Assembly (NCBI GenBank): GCA_035720945.1
Contig: DASTNK010000025.1
Coordinates: forward strand, 1 to 14,243
DNA: 14,243 bases
Source: SCQX01 sp035720945
GTDB lineage: Bacteria; Pseudomonadota; Gammaproteobacteria; Burkholderiales; Burkholderiaceae_B
Direction: 5' to 3'
Positions within the stretch are counted from its first letter, which is position 1; each line of letters starts with the position of its first letter. The position numbers and the translations under genes were made by a program. This document shows, in pieces, positions 1-7,177 of this stretch. A model generated the notes under the pieces. The model had not been told where the DNA came from. It worked only from the letters and a program-made list of their open reading frames with translations, and ran no database searches.

Positions 1-46
1 CATGCGCGCTTTGTGGCCGCTTCATAGTGGTCAATCCACACATAAA

Positions 47-1321
47 ATGTCCGTCGACGTCCTGACTTTCGGCCTGAATCACGTCTCGGCACCGGTCGCG
101 GTGCGCGAGCGCGTGTCCTTGCCGCTTGACCTGCTCAAGCCAGCGCTTGACGGCCTGCGTTCGGCGTTTGGCTCGTCAGTCAAGGAAGCGGCCATTCTGT
201 CGACCTGTAATCGCACAGAAATCTATTGCGCGGCCGAACCATCGGTGTCCGAGCAATTGCCAGCCTGGATGGCGGACTTCAATCGAATGGAAGCCGGCAG
301 CCTGCAACCGCACCTCTACCGCTATGAACGCAACGAGGCCGTGCGCCATGCGTTCCGGGTGGCCAGCGGGCTGGATTCCATGGTGCTGGGCGAGCCGCAG
401 ATCCTGGGCCAGTTGAAAGATGCGGTACGAGCCGCTGAAGAGGCCGGGTCGCTGGGCACTTTGCTGCATCAGTTGTTCCAGCGCACGTTCTCGGTGGCCA
501 AGGAGGTTCGCTCCCAGACCGCCATTGGCGCGCATTCAGTGTCCATGGCGGCGGCCGCGGTGCGGCTGGCTGAAAGGGTGTTCGGTGACCTGGCCCAGGC
601 CAGCGTGCTGTTCATCGGCGCCGGCGAAATGATCGAACTCTGCGCCACCCACTTCGCGGCGCTCAATCCGCGGCGCATGTCGGTGGCCAACCGCACGCTC
701 GAGCGCGCCGATGTCTTGGCGGGCCGTTTCATGGCAAAGACCATGAAATTATCCGAACTGCCAGACAAAATGGCAGATTTCGACGTCATCGTATCCTGTA
801 CGGCAAGCTCCTTGCCCATTCTCGGTCTGGGGATGGTGGAACGGGCCACGCGCTCGCGGCGCCACCGGCCCATGGTCATGATCGATCTCGCCGTGCCGCG
901 CGACATCGAACCCGAGGTCGGCCGGCTGGCCGACGTTTATCTGTATTCCGTGGACGATCTGGGTCGCATGGTGCAAAGCGGCACCGACGCGCGGCGCGCC
1001 GCCGTTGTGCAGGCCGAAGCGATCATCGAGACGCGGGTGCAGAACTTCATGCACTGGCTGCAAAGCCGCGAAATCGTGCCGGCCATCATCGCGTTGCAGA
1101 GGTCGGCCGACCAGGTGCGCGAGGCCGAGCTCGAACGGGCGCGGCGCATGCTGGCGCGCGGGGAAGACGTAGACCAGGTGCTCGAACAATTGGCGCACGC
1201 CCTGACCCAGAAGTACATGCACGGCCCGCTTGCCGCGCTCAATCGCAGTGAAGAAAACGAGCGCGCGCAATTGCTCGATCTGTTGCCCCGCTTGCTCCCC
1301 GACGCCAATCGTCGTCGTTAG
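47..1321 (+). CDS. hemA: Glutamyl-tRNA reductase
   Basis: NADPH-dependent reductase that converts glutamyl-tRNA(Glu) to glutamate-1-semialdehyde, the first committed step of C5-pathway 5-aminolevulinate and heme synthesis, in the cytoplasm. The 424-residue product opens with MSVDVLTFGLNH, the usual family N terminus. The catalytic Cys54 lies in STCNRTEIY (residues 52-60). The conserved block SGLDSMVLGEPQILGQ is at 107-122 and the NADPH-binding GAGEM at 191-195. A C-terminal helical dimerisation domain follows and the length is normal. I chose the ATG at 47 by family alignment from memory. An in-frame ATG at position 2 would add 15 residues that do not look like the family, but the left edge hides any ribosome binding site for it. 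No clear Shine-Dalgarno precedes 47. The gene is followed after 94 nt by prfA on the same strand, the common hemA-prfA-prmC arrangement. Confidence 0.97.
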   Translation: MSVDVLTFGLNHVSAPVAVRERVSLPLDLLKPALDGLRSAFGSSVKEAAILSTCNRTEIYCAAEPSVSEQLPAWMADFNRMEAGSLQPHLYRYERNEAVRHAFRVASGLDSMVLGEPQILGQLKDAVRAAEEAGSLGTLLHQLFQRTFSVAKEVRSQTAIGAHSVSMAAAAVRLAERVFGDLAQASVLFIGAGEMIELCATHFAALNPRRMSVANRTLERADVLAGRFMAKTMKLSELPDKMADFDVIVSCTASSLPILGLGMVERATRSRRHRPMVMIDLAVPRDIEPEVGRLADVYLYSVDDLGRMVQSGTDARRAAVVQAEAIIETRVQNFMHWLQSREIVPAIIALQRSADQVREAELERARRMLARGEDVDQVLEQLAHALTQKYMHGPLAALNRSEENERAQLLDLLPRLLPDANRRR

Positions 1322-1415
1322 CGGCGCTCGCCGCTTCGCCGGCTTGGTCCGGCAGCTCCGTGGTTCCGCTGTTTTCCGTTGTCCTCCTTTTTCGTTTTCT
1401 TCCGTTTCCCCACCC

Positions 1416-2495
1416 ATGAAAAGTTCCGTGCGCAATCGGCTGGAGCAGCTGTCCCACCGTTTGATAGAAATCGATGCCCTGTTGGCCGAACCCGATATCG
1501 CGGGCGACATGGATCGATTCCGCAAGCTGTCGCGCGAGCGCGCCGAGCTCGAACCGGTGGTCGAAGCGTTCCGCGCCTACACGAGCGCCGAGGCCGACGT
1601 CCAGGTGGCCACCGAGATGCTGGCGGATCCCGACATGAAGGCCATGGCCGAGGAGGAGCTCAAGCTGGGCAGGGCGCGCATCGAGCAGCTCAATGCCGAC
1701 CTGCGGGTGCTTCTGCTGCCGCGCGATCCCGATGATGGCCGCAGCGTTTTCCTGGAAATCCGCGCGGGCACGGGCGGCGATGAAAGCGCGTTGTTCTCCG
1801 GCGACTTGCTGCGCATGTACACGCGCTACGCCGAGCAGCGCGGCTGGCGGGTCGAATTCATGTCCGAGAGCCCGTCCGAATTGGGCGGCTACAAGGAAGT
1901 GATCGCGCGCATCGATGGCGACGGCGTGTACGGTCGGCTGAAGTTCGAATCGGGCGCGCATCGGGTGCAGCGTGTACCGGAAACCGAAACGCAGGGCCGG
2001 GTGCATACGTCGGCCTGCACGGTGGCCATCCTGCCCGAGGCCGACGAGCAGGCGGACATCGTGATCAACCCGGGCGACCTGCGCATCGACACATTCCGCG
2101 CCAGCGGCGCGGGCGGCCAGCACATCAACAAGACGGATTCCGCCGTGCGCATCACGCACCTGCCCACAGGTCTGGTGGTGGAATGCCAGGACGACCGCTC
2201 GCAACATCGCAACAAAGACAAGGCCATGCAGGTGCTGGCCGCGCGCCTGAAGGATCGCCAGCAGCAGGCGCAGCACAGCAAAGAGGCGGCCCAGCGCAAG
2301 AGCCTGGTGGGTTCCGGTGATCGATCCGAGCGCATCCGCACCTACAACTACCCGCAAGGCCGCGTGACAGACCACCGCATCAACCTGACGCTGTACAAGC
2401 TGCAGCAGATCATGGAAGGCAACCTGGATGAGCTCACCGGTGCGCTGATCGCCGAACACCAGGCCGAGCAATTGGCGGCGATGGGGCAGGAATAG
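1416..2495 (+). CDS. prfA: Peptide chain release factor 1
   Basis: Class I release factor that reads UAA and UAG in the ribosomal A site and triggers peptidyl-tRNA hydrolysis. The 359-residue length is normal for RF1. The tripeptide anticodon is P188-E189-T190 (within RVPETETQGR), of the PxT type that marks RF1 rather than RF2. The catalytic GGQ loop is G233-G234-Q235 within SGAGGQHINKTDSAVR, and Q235 is the residue methylated by PrmC, encoded next door. The N-terminal about 100 residues are the usual helical, charged domain 1. The ATG at 1416 gives the family N terminus (MKSSVRNRLEQL). The reading frame stays open upstream to about 1230, inside hemA, but that part is out-of-frame hemA sequence. 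No Shine-Dalgarno precedes the start; instead there is a pyrimidine-rich stretch at about 1380-1415. prmC follows after 12 nt, so the two are very probably co-transcribed. Confidence 0.98.
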   Translation: MKSSVRNRLEQLSHRLIEIDALLAEPDIAGDMDRFRKLSRERAELEPVVEAFRAYTSAEADVQVATEMLADPDMKAMAEEELKLGRARIEQLNADLRVLLLPRDPDDGRSVFLEIRAGTGGDESALFSGDLLRMYTRYAEQRGWRVEFMSESPSELGGYKEVIARIDGDGVYGRLKFESGAHRVQRVPETETQGRVHTSACTVAILPEADEQADIVINPGDLRIDTFRASGAGGQHINKTDSAVRITHLPTGLVVECQDDRSQHRNKDKAMQVLAARLKDRQQQAQHSKEAAQRKSLVGSGDRSERIRTYNYPQGRVTDHRINLTLYKLQQIMEGNLDELTGALIAEHQAEQLAAMGQE

Positions 2496-2507
2496 GCGGG
2501 GGACGCG

Positions 2508-3392
2508 GTGTCGACGATAGAGCCGCTGTGCATACGCGACCTGTTGCGGGCCGCGGAGCTGCCTTCGCTTGAGGCCCGCATGCTGCTTCAGCATGTGCTG
2601 GGTGTGCCACGTGTCTGGCTGATCACCCACGATACCGACGCGGTGCCGGCGGGGCACACGGAACGCTTCCGCATGCTCTGTGCGCAAAGACGGGAAGGTC
2701 AGCCCATGGCTTATCTAGTGGGGCTCAGGGAGTTCATGGGCCATGAATTCCGCGTGGTCCCCGGCGTATTGATTCCCCGCCCCGATACCGAGTTGCTGGT
2801 CGAGACCGCGATCGAGGAACTCGCGGGGCATGTGGCGCCCAGAGTGCTGGATCTGGGTACGGGCAGCGGCGCCATCGCGGTGTCGGTGGCCCTGGCGTGT
2901 CCGCACGCGCGAGTCGTGGCGACGGATAGTAGCGAGACGGCCTTGGATCTGGCGCGAAATAACGCCGAGCGCCTTCAGGCGGGTGTGACATTCCACCAGG
3001 GCGACTGGTATGGCGCGCTGCCAGGGGCTGGGCATGGCGCGGGTGGGGTCTTTGACCTGATCCTGTCCAATCCGCCTTATATTGCCTGCGGCGACCCGCA
3101 TCTGGCCGAGGGGGATTTGCGCTTCGAGCCCAGGCGGGCGTTGACCGACGAGGCCGATGGCCTCGGTGCCTTGAGGACGATCATTGCCGGGGCGCCGCAC
3201 CGATTGCGGCAGGGTGGCGCGCTGTGGGTGGAACATGGCTGGGACCAGGCCGGCGCGGTGCGCGACCTGCTGCGCGCCAGCGGTTTCCGCGGCGTGGCGA
3301 GTCGGCGGGACCTGGCCGGTATCGAGCGGATTTCCGGGGGGGTGGTGGGAGGCCCCGGCGGTGCGCCAGCGGATTCTTCCGCCACGCCGTAA
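2508..3392 (+). CDS. prmC: Peptide chain release factor N5-glutamine methyltransferase
   Basis: SAM-dependent methyltransferase (older name HemK) that methylates the glutamine of the GGQ motif in RF1 and RF2, raising termination efficiency. The 294-residue protein has an N-terminal helical substrate-binding domain (about 1-80), then the link GLREFMGHEF and PRPDTELLVE. The SAM-binding motif DLGTGSG is at 115-121 and the catalytic NPPY at 188-191, in a Rossmann-fold methyltransferase domain. It ends in a Gly/Ala-rich tail of about 18 residues not expected from the family core. The start is a GTG 12 nt after the prfA stop, preceded by a G-rich Shine-Dalgarno-like run (GCGGGGGA, about 2496-2503). 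The position directly behind prfA, its substrate gene, supports the assignment. Confidence 0.95.
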   Translation: MSTIEPLCIRDLLRAAELPSLEARMLLQHVLGVPRVWLITHDTDAVPAGHTERFRMLCAQRREGQPMAYLVGLREFMGHEFRVVPGVLIPRPDTELLVETAIEELAGHVAPRVLDLGTGSGAIAVSVALACPHARVVATDSSETALDLARNNAERLQAGVTFHQGDWYGALPGAGHGAGGVFDLILSNPPYIACGDPHLAEGDLRFEPRRALTDEADGLGALRTIIAGAPHRLRQGGALWVEHGWDQAGAVRDLLRASGFRGVASRRDLAGIERISGGVVGGPGGAPADSSATP

Positions 3393-3474
3393 AATCACCG
3401 TATCGCGGGTGGCGCAGGCACCTTATCATGCCCGTCGGATGCCCGATGTTCCCTTTTCTGGATGAGAGATCACC

Positions 3475-3801
3475 ATGAGCGATGTGCAAGAGTTTATTCG
3501 TGAAACCGTTACCTCCAACCCCGTCGTCCTGTTCATGAAGGGCACGGCGCAGATGCCCATGTGCGGTTTCTCCGGGCGGGCCATCCAGATTCTGCAGGCA
3601 TCGGGTGTCAGCAAACTGGTGACGGTCAATGTGCTGGACGACGACGAAGTGCGTCAGGGCATCAAAGACTACTCCAACTGGCCCACCATTCCCCAGTTGT
3701 ATGTGTCGGGCCAGTTCATCGGTGGCTCCGACATTCTGTCCGAAATGTACGACAACGGCGAACTGGCCACCGTGCTGAAGGAAGCCGGCGCCGTTGCCTG
3801 A
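3475..3801 (+). CDS. grxD: Monothiol glutaredoxin, CGFS type
   Basis: Glutaredoxin-4 family protein that binds a glutathione-coordinated [2Fe-2S] cluster and takes part in Fe-S cluster transfer and iron homeostasis in the cytoplasm. At 108 residues it is the usual single-domain size. The active-site CGFS is at 30-33 (Cys30) after KGTAQMPM, followed by the glutathione-binding motif WPTIPQLYVSGQFIGGSDI. The ATG at 3475 has a Shine-Dalgarno GAGAG at 3464-3468, 6 nt away. It lies 82 nt after prmC; a TAAAAT overlapping the prmC stop (3390-3395) could be a -10 element for its own promoter, but no good -35 accompanies it. Its last codons overlap a possible TTG start of ubiX, suggesting translational coupling. 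Confidence 0.96.
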   Translation: MSDVQEFIRETVTSNPVVLFMKGTAQMPMCGFSGRAIQILQASGVSKLVTVNVLDDDEVRQGIKDYSNWPTIPQLYVSGQFIGGSDILSEMYDNGELATVLKEAGAVA

Positions 3802-3811
3802 GCAGCCGCGC

Positions 3812-4396
3812 ATGGCGACTGAACGCCGGCTGGTTGTCGGCATCACCGGCGCGACCGGGGCCATCTATGCGGTGCGCATGTTGAAGGCGCTGCGCGAGGC
3901 CACCGATGTGCGTACGCACCTGGTGGTGTCGCCCGCGGGCGTGCTCAATATCAAGTATGAACTGGGCCTGGGGCGGGGCGATGTCCACGCCCTGGCGGAT
4001 CACGTCCATGGTTTTCGTGACGTGGGCGCGAGCCTCGCCAGCGGCGGGTTCGACACCATGGGCATGGTGGTGGTGCCGTGTTCCATGCGCACTCTGGCGG
4101 CCGTCGCGCACGGCCTGTCCGACAATCTCATCACCCGCGCGGCCGACGTCACGCTCAAGGAACGCCGCCGCCTGGTGATGATGGTGCGCGAAACCCCGCT
4201 GAATCTGGCGCATCTGCGCAACATGACGGCGGTCACTGAAATGGGCGGCATTGTGTTTCCGCCTCTGCCGGCTTTTTATCACCATCCCGCCACGCTGGAC
4301 GAAATGGTGGACCACACAGTGGCGCGGGTGCTGGACCTGTTCGGCATCCACGTGCCCGGTCCGCGCTGGGAAGGTACCCAGACGTTTACCGATTAG
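3812..4396 (+). CDS. ubiX: Flavin prenyltransferase UbiX
   Basis: Makes prenylated FMN from FMN and dimethylallyl phosphate. Prenyl-FMN is the cofactor of UbiD-type decarboxylases, including the one in ubiquinone synthesis; no ubiD is in this window. With the ATG at 3812 the product is 194 residues, close to the family size of about 190. Visible motifs are the FMN-binding GITGATG at 10-16, PCSMRTLAAVAHGLSDNL from about 89, LKERR around 115-119, RETP at 126-129 and the C-terminal FPPLPAFYHHP block. Start choice is uncertain. A TTG at 3794, in frame and overlapping the grxD stop, has a fair Shine-Dalgarno (AAGGAAG, 3778-3784, 9 nt away), whereas the ATG at 3812 has none at normal distance. The extra six residues (MPEQPR) are not family-like. 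The identity is firm; the start is about 60:40 in favour of ATG. Confidence 0.94.
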   Translation: MATERRLVVGITGATGAIYAVRMLKALREATDVRTHLVVSPAGVLNIKYELGLGRGDVHALADHVHGFRDVGASLASGGFDTMGMVVVPCSMRTLAAVAHGLSDNLITRAADVTLKERRRLVMMVRETPLNLAHLRNMTAVTEMGGIVFPPLPAFYHHPATLDEMVDHTVARVLDLFGIHVPGPRWEGTQTFTD

Positions 4397-4411
4397 AAGC
4401 GGCCATGCCGG

Positions 4412-4431
4412 AAATCGCCGCTGCGGCGTTT
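4412..4431. terminator. Candidate bidirectional terminator between ubiX and ttcA
   Basis: A symmetric element: AAA, a T, then stem CGCCG (4416-4420), loop CTG, stem CGGCG (4424-4428), then TTT. It sits 15 bp after the ubiX stop in the gap between two convergent genes (ubiX and ttcA), where a two-way terminator is expected. The stem is short (5 bp) and the T run is only three bases on each side, so efficiency would be modest. The rest of the 127-bp gap shows nothing I can name. Confidence 0.35.
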
Positions 4432-4523
4432 GGCGTTGGAGCCCTGTCGTTTCGCGGCGCAAGGGGGCGTCGATAGGCCTGCAATTGTCCCGCTCGCCCC
4501 GGAATCCAACGATGTGCCCGGTT

Positions 4524-5603
4524 TCAGCGTGGAGCGGGAGGCTCCGCCGCCACGCGTGACGCGTCGTTCTCGTGTTGGCGCAGGTCTGTCATGTAGACGA
4601 CCCGTCGCGGTCTGGATCCGGCAGAGGAGGGTTCGATGCCGGATTCAGTGTCAGGGATGCGTGTCTCGCCATCGCTGTCGCGGCTCCCCGCGACGAACGG
4701 GAGATCGGGGAATTCTTCTTGGTCGAATCCGGTGTCACCCCCGGCATCGGCCACACCCGTCGGTTTGAGCCCCGCGAAATCGCACAATTGCTTGTCCATC
4801 AGATGCGTCGTCACGACACGCGACAGGGATCCGAACACGTTCCATGACCGCCCTGGATACAGCCTGTCCCATTCCGCGATCATGCGGCTGACTTCCTTGC
4901 GCTTGAGGTTCTCTTGCGAGCCGCACAGGTTGCAGGGGATGATGGGGAACTGCTTGAGCCGGGCGTAGGCCACCAAGTCTTTTTCCGGCACGTAGGCCAG
5001 GGGGCGGATGACCACGTGGCGGCCATCGTCGGACACAAGTTTTGGTGGCATGGCCTTCATGCGGCCACCGTAGAACAGGTTGAGGAAGAACGTGCCCAGG
5101 ATGTCGTCGCGGTGGTGGCCCAGGGCGATCTTGGTGGCGCCCAATTCGCTCGCCACCCGGTACAGGATGCCGCGCCGCAGCCGCGAACACAGCGAGCACA
5201 TGGTCTTGCCCTCGGGAATGACCCGGGTGACCACCGAATAAGTGTCCTGCGTCTCGATATGGAATGGCACACCGAGCGCGGTGAGGTAGTCGGGCAGAAC
5301 GTGCTCGGGGAATCCAGGCTGCTTCTGGTCCAGGTTGACCGCCACGATGTCGAAATTGATCGGCGCCCGCGCGCGCAGCGTCAACAACAGATCCAGAAGG
5401 CTATACGAATCCTTGCCGCCCGACAGGCACACCATCACCTTGTCGCCGTCTTCTATCATGTTGAAGTCGGCGATGGCGCGGCCCGTTTCGCGCACCAGGC
5501 GCTTGGCCAGTTTGTTGTCGTCGATCTTCCGCTTCCTGGGATCGGCGCGACGAGAAGAAGAGGGCGTGCCTTCCCCGTTGGGAAGCAGTGCATCGACTGG
5601 CAT
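4524..5603 (-). CDS. ttcA: tRNA 2-thiocytidine(32) synthetase TtcA
   Basis: ATP- and Fe-S-dependent enzyme that replaces the oxygen of cytidine 32 in certain tRNAs with sulfur. The 359-residue product contains the PP-loop SGGKDS at 61-66. The Cys pair CSLC is at 136-139 and CNLC starts at 224; three of these cysteines are the expected [4Fe-4S] ligands. The conserved GHHRDD and NLFYGGRMKAMPPKL blocks are also present. The family core ends near residue 283 (LCDFAGLKPTG). After it comes a tail of about 75 residues rich in Asp, Glu, Ser and Pro that makes the protein longer than the roughly 310-residue E. coli enzyme. The N-terminal about 25 residues are also low complexity. The ATG at 5603 is the first plausible start; only a weak GGA lies upstream. 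folB is 24 nt upstream on the same strand. Confidence 0.95.
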   Translation of the reverse strand: MPVDALLPNGEGTPSSSRRADPRKRKIDDNKLAKRLVRETGRAIADFNMIEDGDKVMVCLSGGKDSYSLLDLLLTLRARAPINFDIVAVNLDQKQPGFPEHVLPDYLTALGVPFHIETQDTYSVVTRVIPEGKTMCSLCSRLRRGILYRVASELGATKIALGHHRDDILGTFFLNLFYGGRMKAMPPKLVSDDGRHVVIRPLAYVPEKDLVAYARLKQFPIIPCNLCGSQENLKRKEVSRMIAEWDRLYPGRSWNVFGSLSRVVTTHLMDKQLCDFAGLKPTGVADAGGDTGFDQEEFPDLPFVAGSRDSDGETRIPDTESGIEPSSAGSRPRRVVYMTDLRQHENDASRVAAEPPAPR

Positions 5604-5627
5604 GGTGTGAATGTCCGGTAAAAGCGT

Positions 5628-5993
5628 TCAGGCCGCGCGGGCCTGTTCTATTTCTATGCCCACCGCGGCGCAGTCTGAGAAGGCCAGGGGTTTGCTGATG
5701 CGGATCTTCAGGCGCAGAACATCGGGGAATTCGCGCATCAGACGGTCGGCGACCCGCTCTATGAGGGTCTCGAGCAGGTTCACGTGGGCGCGTGTGCATT
5801 CGTCGACGATGGCGCCGCGCAGCAGCCGGTAGTCCAGCACGGTCTGGATGTCCTGGTCCAGCACACTGTGCCGCACGTCCACGTCGAACTCCGCGTCGAT
5901 GTGCAAGGGCTGCGTGGCACGCAACTCGTGCTCGAGTATTCCAATGCGGGCATCCAGCGCGAGCTGGGAGAAAAATATGCGTCGAATTGACAT
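5628..5993 (-). CDS. folB: Dihydroneopterin aldolase
   Basis: Cleaves 7,8-dihydroneopterin to 6-hydroxymethyl-dihydropterin and glycolaldehyde in folate synthesis. The 121-residue length is typical of FolB. Residues matching known catalytic and binding positions of the family are Glu21 (GILEHE), Tyr55 (VLDYR) and Lys101 (ISKP). The start was set at the ATG at 5993 (MSIRRIFFSQLALDARIG) because this is the family N terminus. In-frame ATGs at 6023 and 6113 would add 10 or 40 residues without family resemblance, and the 6023 ATG overlaps a possible -10 box. No clear Shine-Dalgarno is seen for any of them. The gene is first in a two-gene unit with ttcA, 24 nt apart, and divergent from the oxidoreductase gene at 6169. 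Confidence 0.94.
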   Translation of the reverse strand: MSIRRIFFSQLALDARIGILEHELRATQPLHIDAEFDVDVRHSVLDQDIQTVLDYRLLRGAIVDECTRAHVNLLETLIERVADRLMREFPDVLRLKIRISKPLAFSDCAAVGIEIEQARAA

Positions 5994-6102
5994 GGCGTTG
6001 GCGGTGATGGATTTGCCGACCATTGTAGTGCGATCGCGATGTGGGGCGTTTTGGCCGGCAGTGTGACCGACGCGCCGTTTGGTGGATTCGCGCATTCCAA
6101 AA

Positions 6103-6130
6103 TTCAGGTGCATGGGCCACCCGGTACAAT
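6103..6130 (+). promoter_or_regulatory. Candidate promoter for the FAD oxidoreductase gene
   Basis: A -10 hexamer TACAAT (6125-6130) lies about 39 bp upstream of the ATG at 6169, with a weak -35 candidate TTCAGG (6103-6108) at 16-bp spacing. The -10 is flanked by CCCG (6120-6123) and CGGG (6133-6136), which could pair. This is the 175-bp gap between divergent genes, so a promoter for each side is expected here. The -35 match is poor, so this is a placement by position and -10 only. Confidence 0.35.
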
Positions 6131-6168
6131 TTCGGGATTCAGACAGGCAATATGGAGCGCGTGGCGGT

Positions 6169-7062
6169 ATGTCGGTGCAAGACCAGGTGTTCGATGCGGT
6201 GATCGTCGGGGCGGGGCCGGCAGGGGTGTCGTGCGCCGTGTGGCTGGCTCGCCTGGGCTTTGCTCCCGCGCTGATCGAGGCGTCCGATCATATTGGCGGA
6301 CTATGTCGCGCTAATCCCTATGTGGATGACTGGAACGCCTGTCTGCCGGGCATGACGGGCGACCAGATCGCCGACAATCTGGCCCAGAGCCTGCGGCTGG
6401 CGGGTCTCGAGCCTCGATTGTCGTCTTTTGTTCGAGGGGTACGGGCGCAGCCACGGGGTGTTTCCGTGATGCTGCAGTCCGGTGATGCCAGTCTGTCAGG
6501 CCGTTTCCTGGTGTTGGCCACGGGGGTTCGCGCCCGTCCGCTGCCGGGGGCGGGCGATGCCGTACCGGGTGTGCTGATCGGGCCGGGCCGCCACATCATG
6601 GCGCAGGATTTTCGCGGTCTTCGCGTGGCGGTGCTGGGCGGCGGCGACAATGCCTTCGAGAATGCGCTGTACGCCACCGGGCACGGTGCCGCGGCGGTGC
6701 GACTCTTCGCGCGGACGGTTCGCGCGCAGCGACAGCTGGTGCGCAAGGTGCCGGTGGCGCAAGTGGTGCTTGGCGATTATGTCGTGGATGCCGGCGCCCG
6801 GACGGTGAATGGCGAAGCGTTCGATCTGATTCTCGTGCTCTATGGCTGGGATCCTTGCGCCGAATTCGCGCAGACGCTGGACTTGCGGCGCAGCGAGCAT
6901 GGTTTCATCGCCACGGATCAGGTCACCACGCTCACCAGCCACCATCTGGTGTACGCCATTGGCGAAGTGGCGCAGCGTCTGCACCCGTGCGTGGTGACGG
7001 CGATGGCCGACGGCATCGCGGCCGCCAAGGCCATTCAGGCCAGGATCGAGGCCGATCGCTGA
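6169..7062 (+). CDS. NAD(P)/FAD-dependent oxidoreductase, thioredoxin-reductase-like
   Basis: A 297-residue flavoprotein with the two-dinucleotide-binding-domain layout of thioredoxin reductases. The FAD-binding GAGPAG is at 14-19, with the acidic end of the second strand in LIEASDHIGGLC. The LATG motif is at 116-119, a second nucleotide-binding GGGDNAFENA at 157-166 (compare GGGDSA in TrxR), and a C-terminal FAD contact YAIGEV near 262-267 where TrxR has GDV. There is no CxxC redox pair; the cysteines (22, 46, 58, 230, 274) are scattered. It should therefore not be a standard thioredoxin reductase. A ferredoxin/flavodoxin-type or other NAD(P)H:acceptor reductase is possible, and the substrate is unknown. 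The ATG at 6169 has GGAG at 6154-6157, 11 nt away. An open frame back to 6079 adds 30 residues that do not look like protein of this family. It is monocistronic, divergent from folB and convergent with the M61 gene. Confidence 0.85.
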   Translation: MSVQDQVFDAVIVGAGPAGVSCAVWLARLGFAPALIEASDHIGGLCRANPYVDDWNACLPGMTGDQIADNLAQSLRLAGLEPRLSSFVRGVRAQPRGVSVMLQSGDASLSGRFLVLATGVRARPLPGAGDAVPGVLIGPGRHIMAQDFRGLRVAVLGGGDNAFENALYATGHGAAAVRLFARTVRAQRQLVRKVPVAQVVLGDYVVDAGARTVNGEAFDLILVLYGWDPCAEFAQTLDLRRSEHGFIATDQVTTLTSHHLVYAIGEVAQRLHPCVVTAMADGIAAAKAIQARIEADR

Positions 7063-7154
7063 TATATTTGCCCTTCTGCTACCTTGCTGAGTTGGTGGGC
7101 GCACAGCATACCGGCGGGCGTTGTTTCAATCGCAGGTTCCCGGCGCGGAATGAT

Positions 7155-7169
7155 GCCGGCAGAGCCGGC
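7155..7169. terminator. Candidate hairpin between convergent genes
   Basis: A perfect 6-bp GC stem, GCCGGC-AGA-GCCGGC, lies in the 115-bp gap between the ends of the oxidoreductase gene (7062) and the M61 peptidase gene (7178, opposite strand). The location suits termination in either direction, but neither strand has a T run after the stem, so it is not a textbook intrinsic terminator. It may be only a pause or transcript-end structure. Confidence 0.25.
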
Positions 7170-7177
7170 CCTCGTGG

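Noticed and set aside
2..46. An N-terminal extension of HemA from the ATG at position 2.
   Set aside because: The 15 extra residues do not look like the family, which starts at MSVDVLTFGLNH; the window edge prevents checking for a ribosome site.
1322..1365. A possible terminator after hemA (GCGGC-GCTC-GCCGC and GCCGG-CTTGGT-CCGGC).
   Set aside because: The stems are 5 bp and compete with each other, no T run follows directly, and prfA is expected to be co-transcribed.
1239..2687. A 482-codon open frame on the - strand across prfA.
   Set aside because: It is antisense to prfA, an intact essential gene with GGQ and PxT motifs. Long antisense frames are common in GC-rich DNA, and the product is His/Arg/Gln/Leu-rich with no family resemblance.
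4914..5621. A 235-codon + strand frame opposite ttcA.
   Set aside because: It is antisense to TtcA, which has intact PP-loop and cysteine motifs; the composition (His, Gln, Val, Arg) is typical of an antisense shadow.
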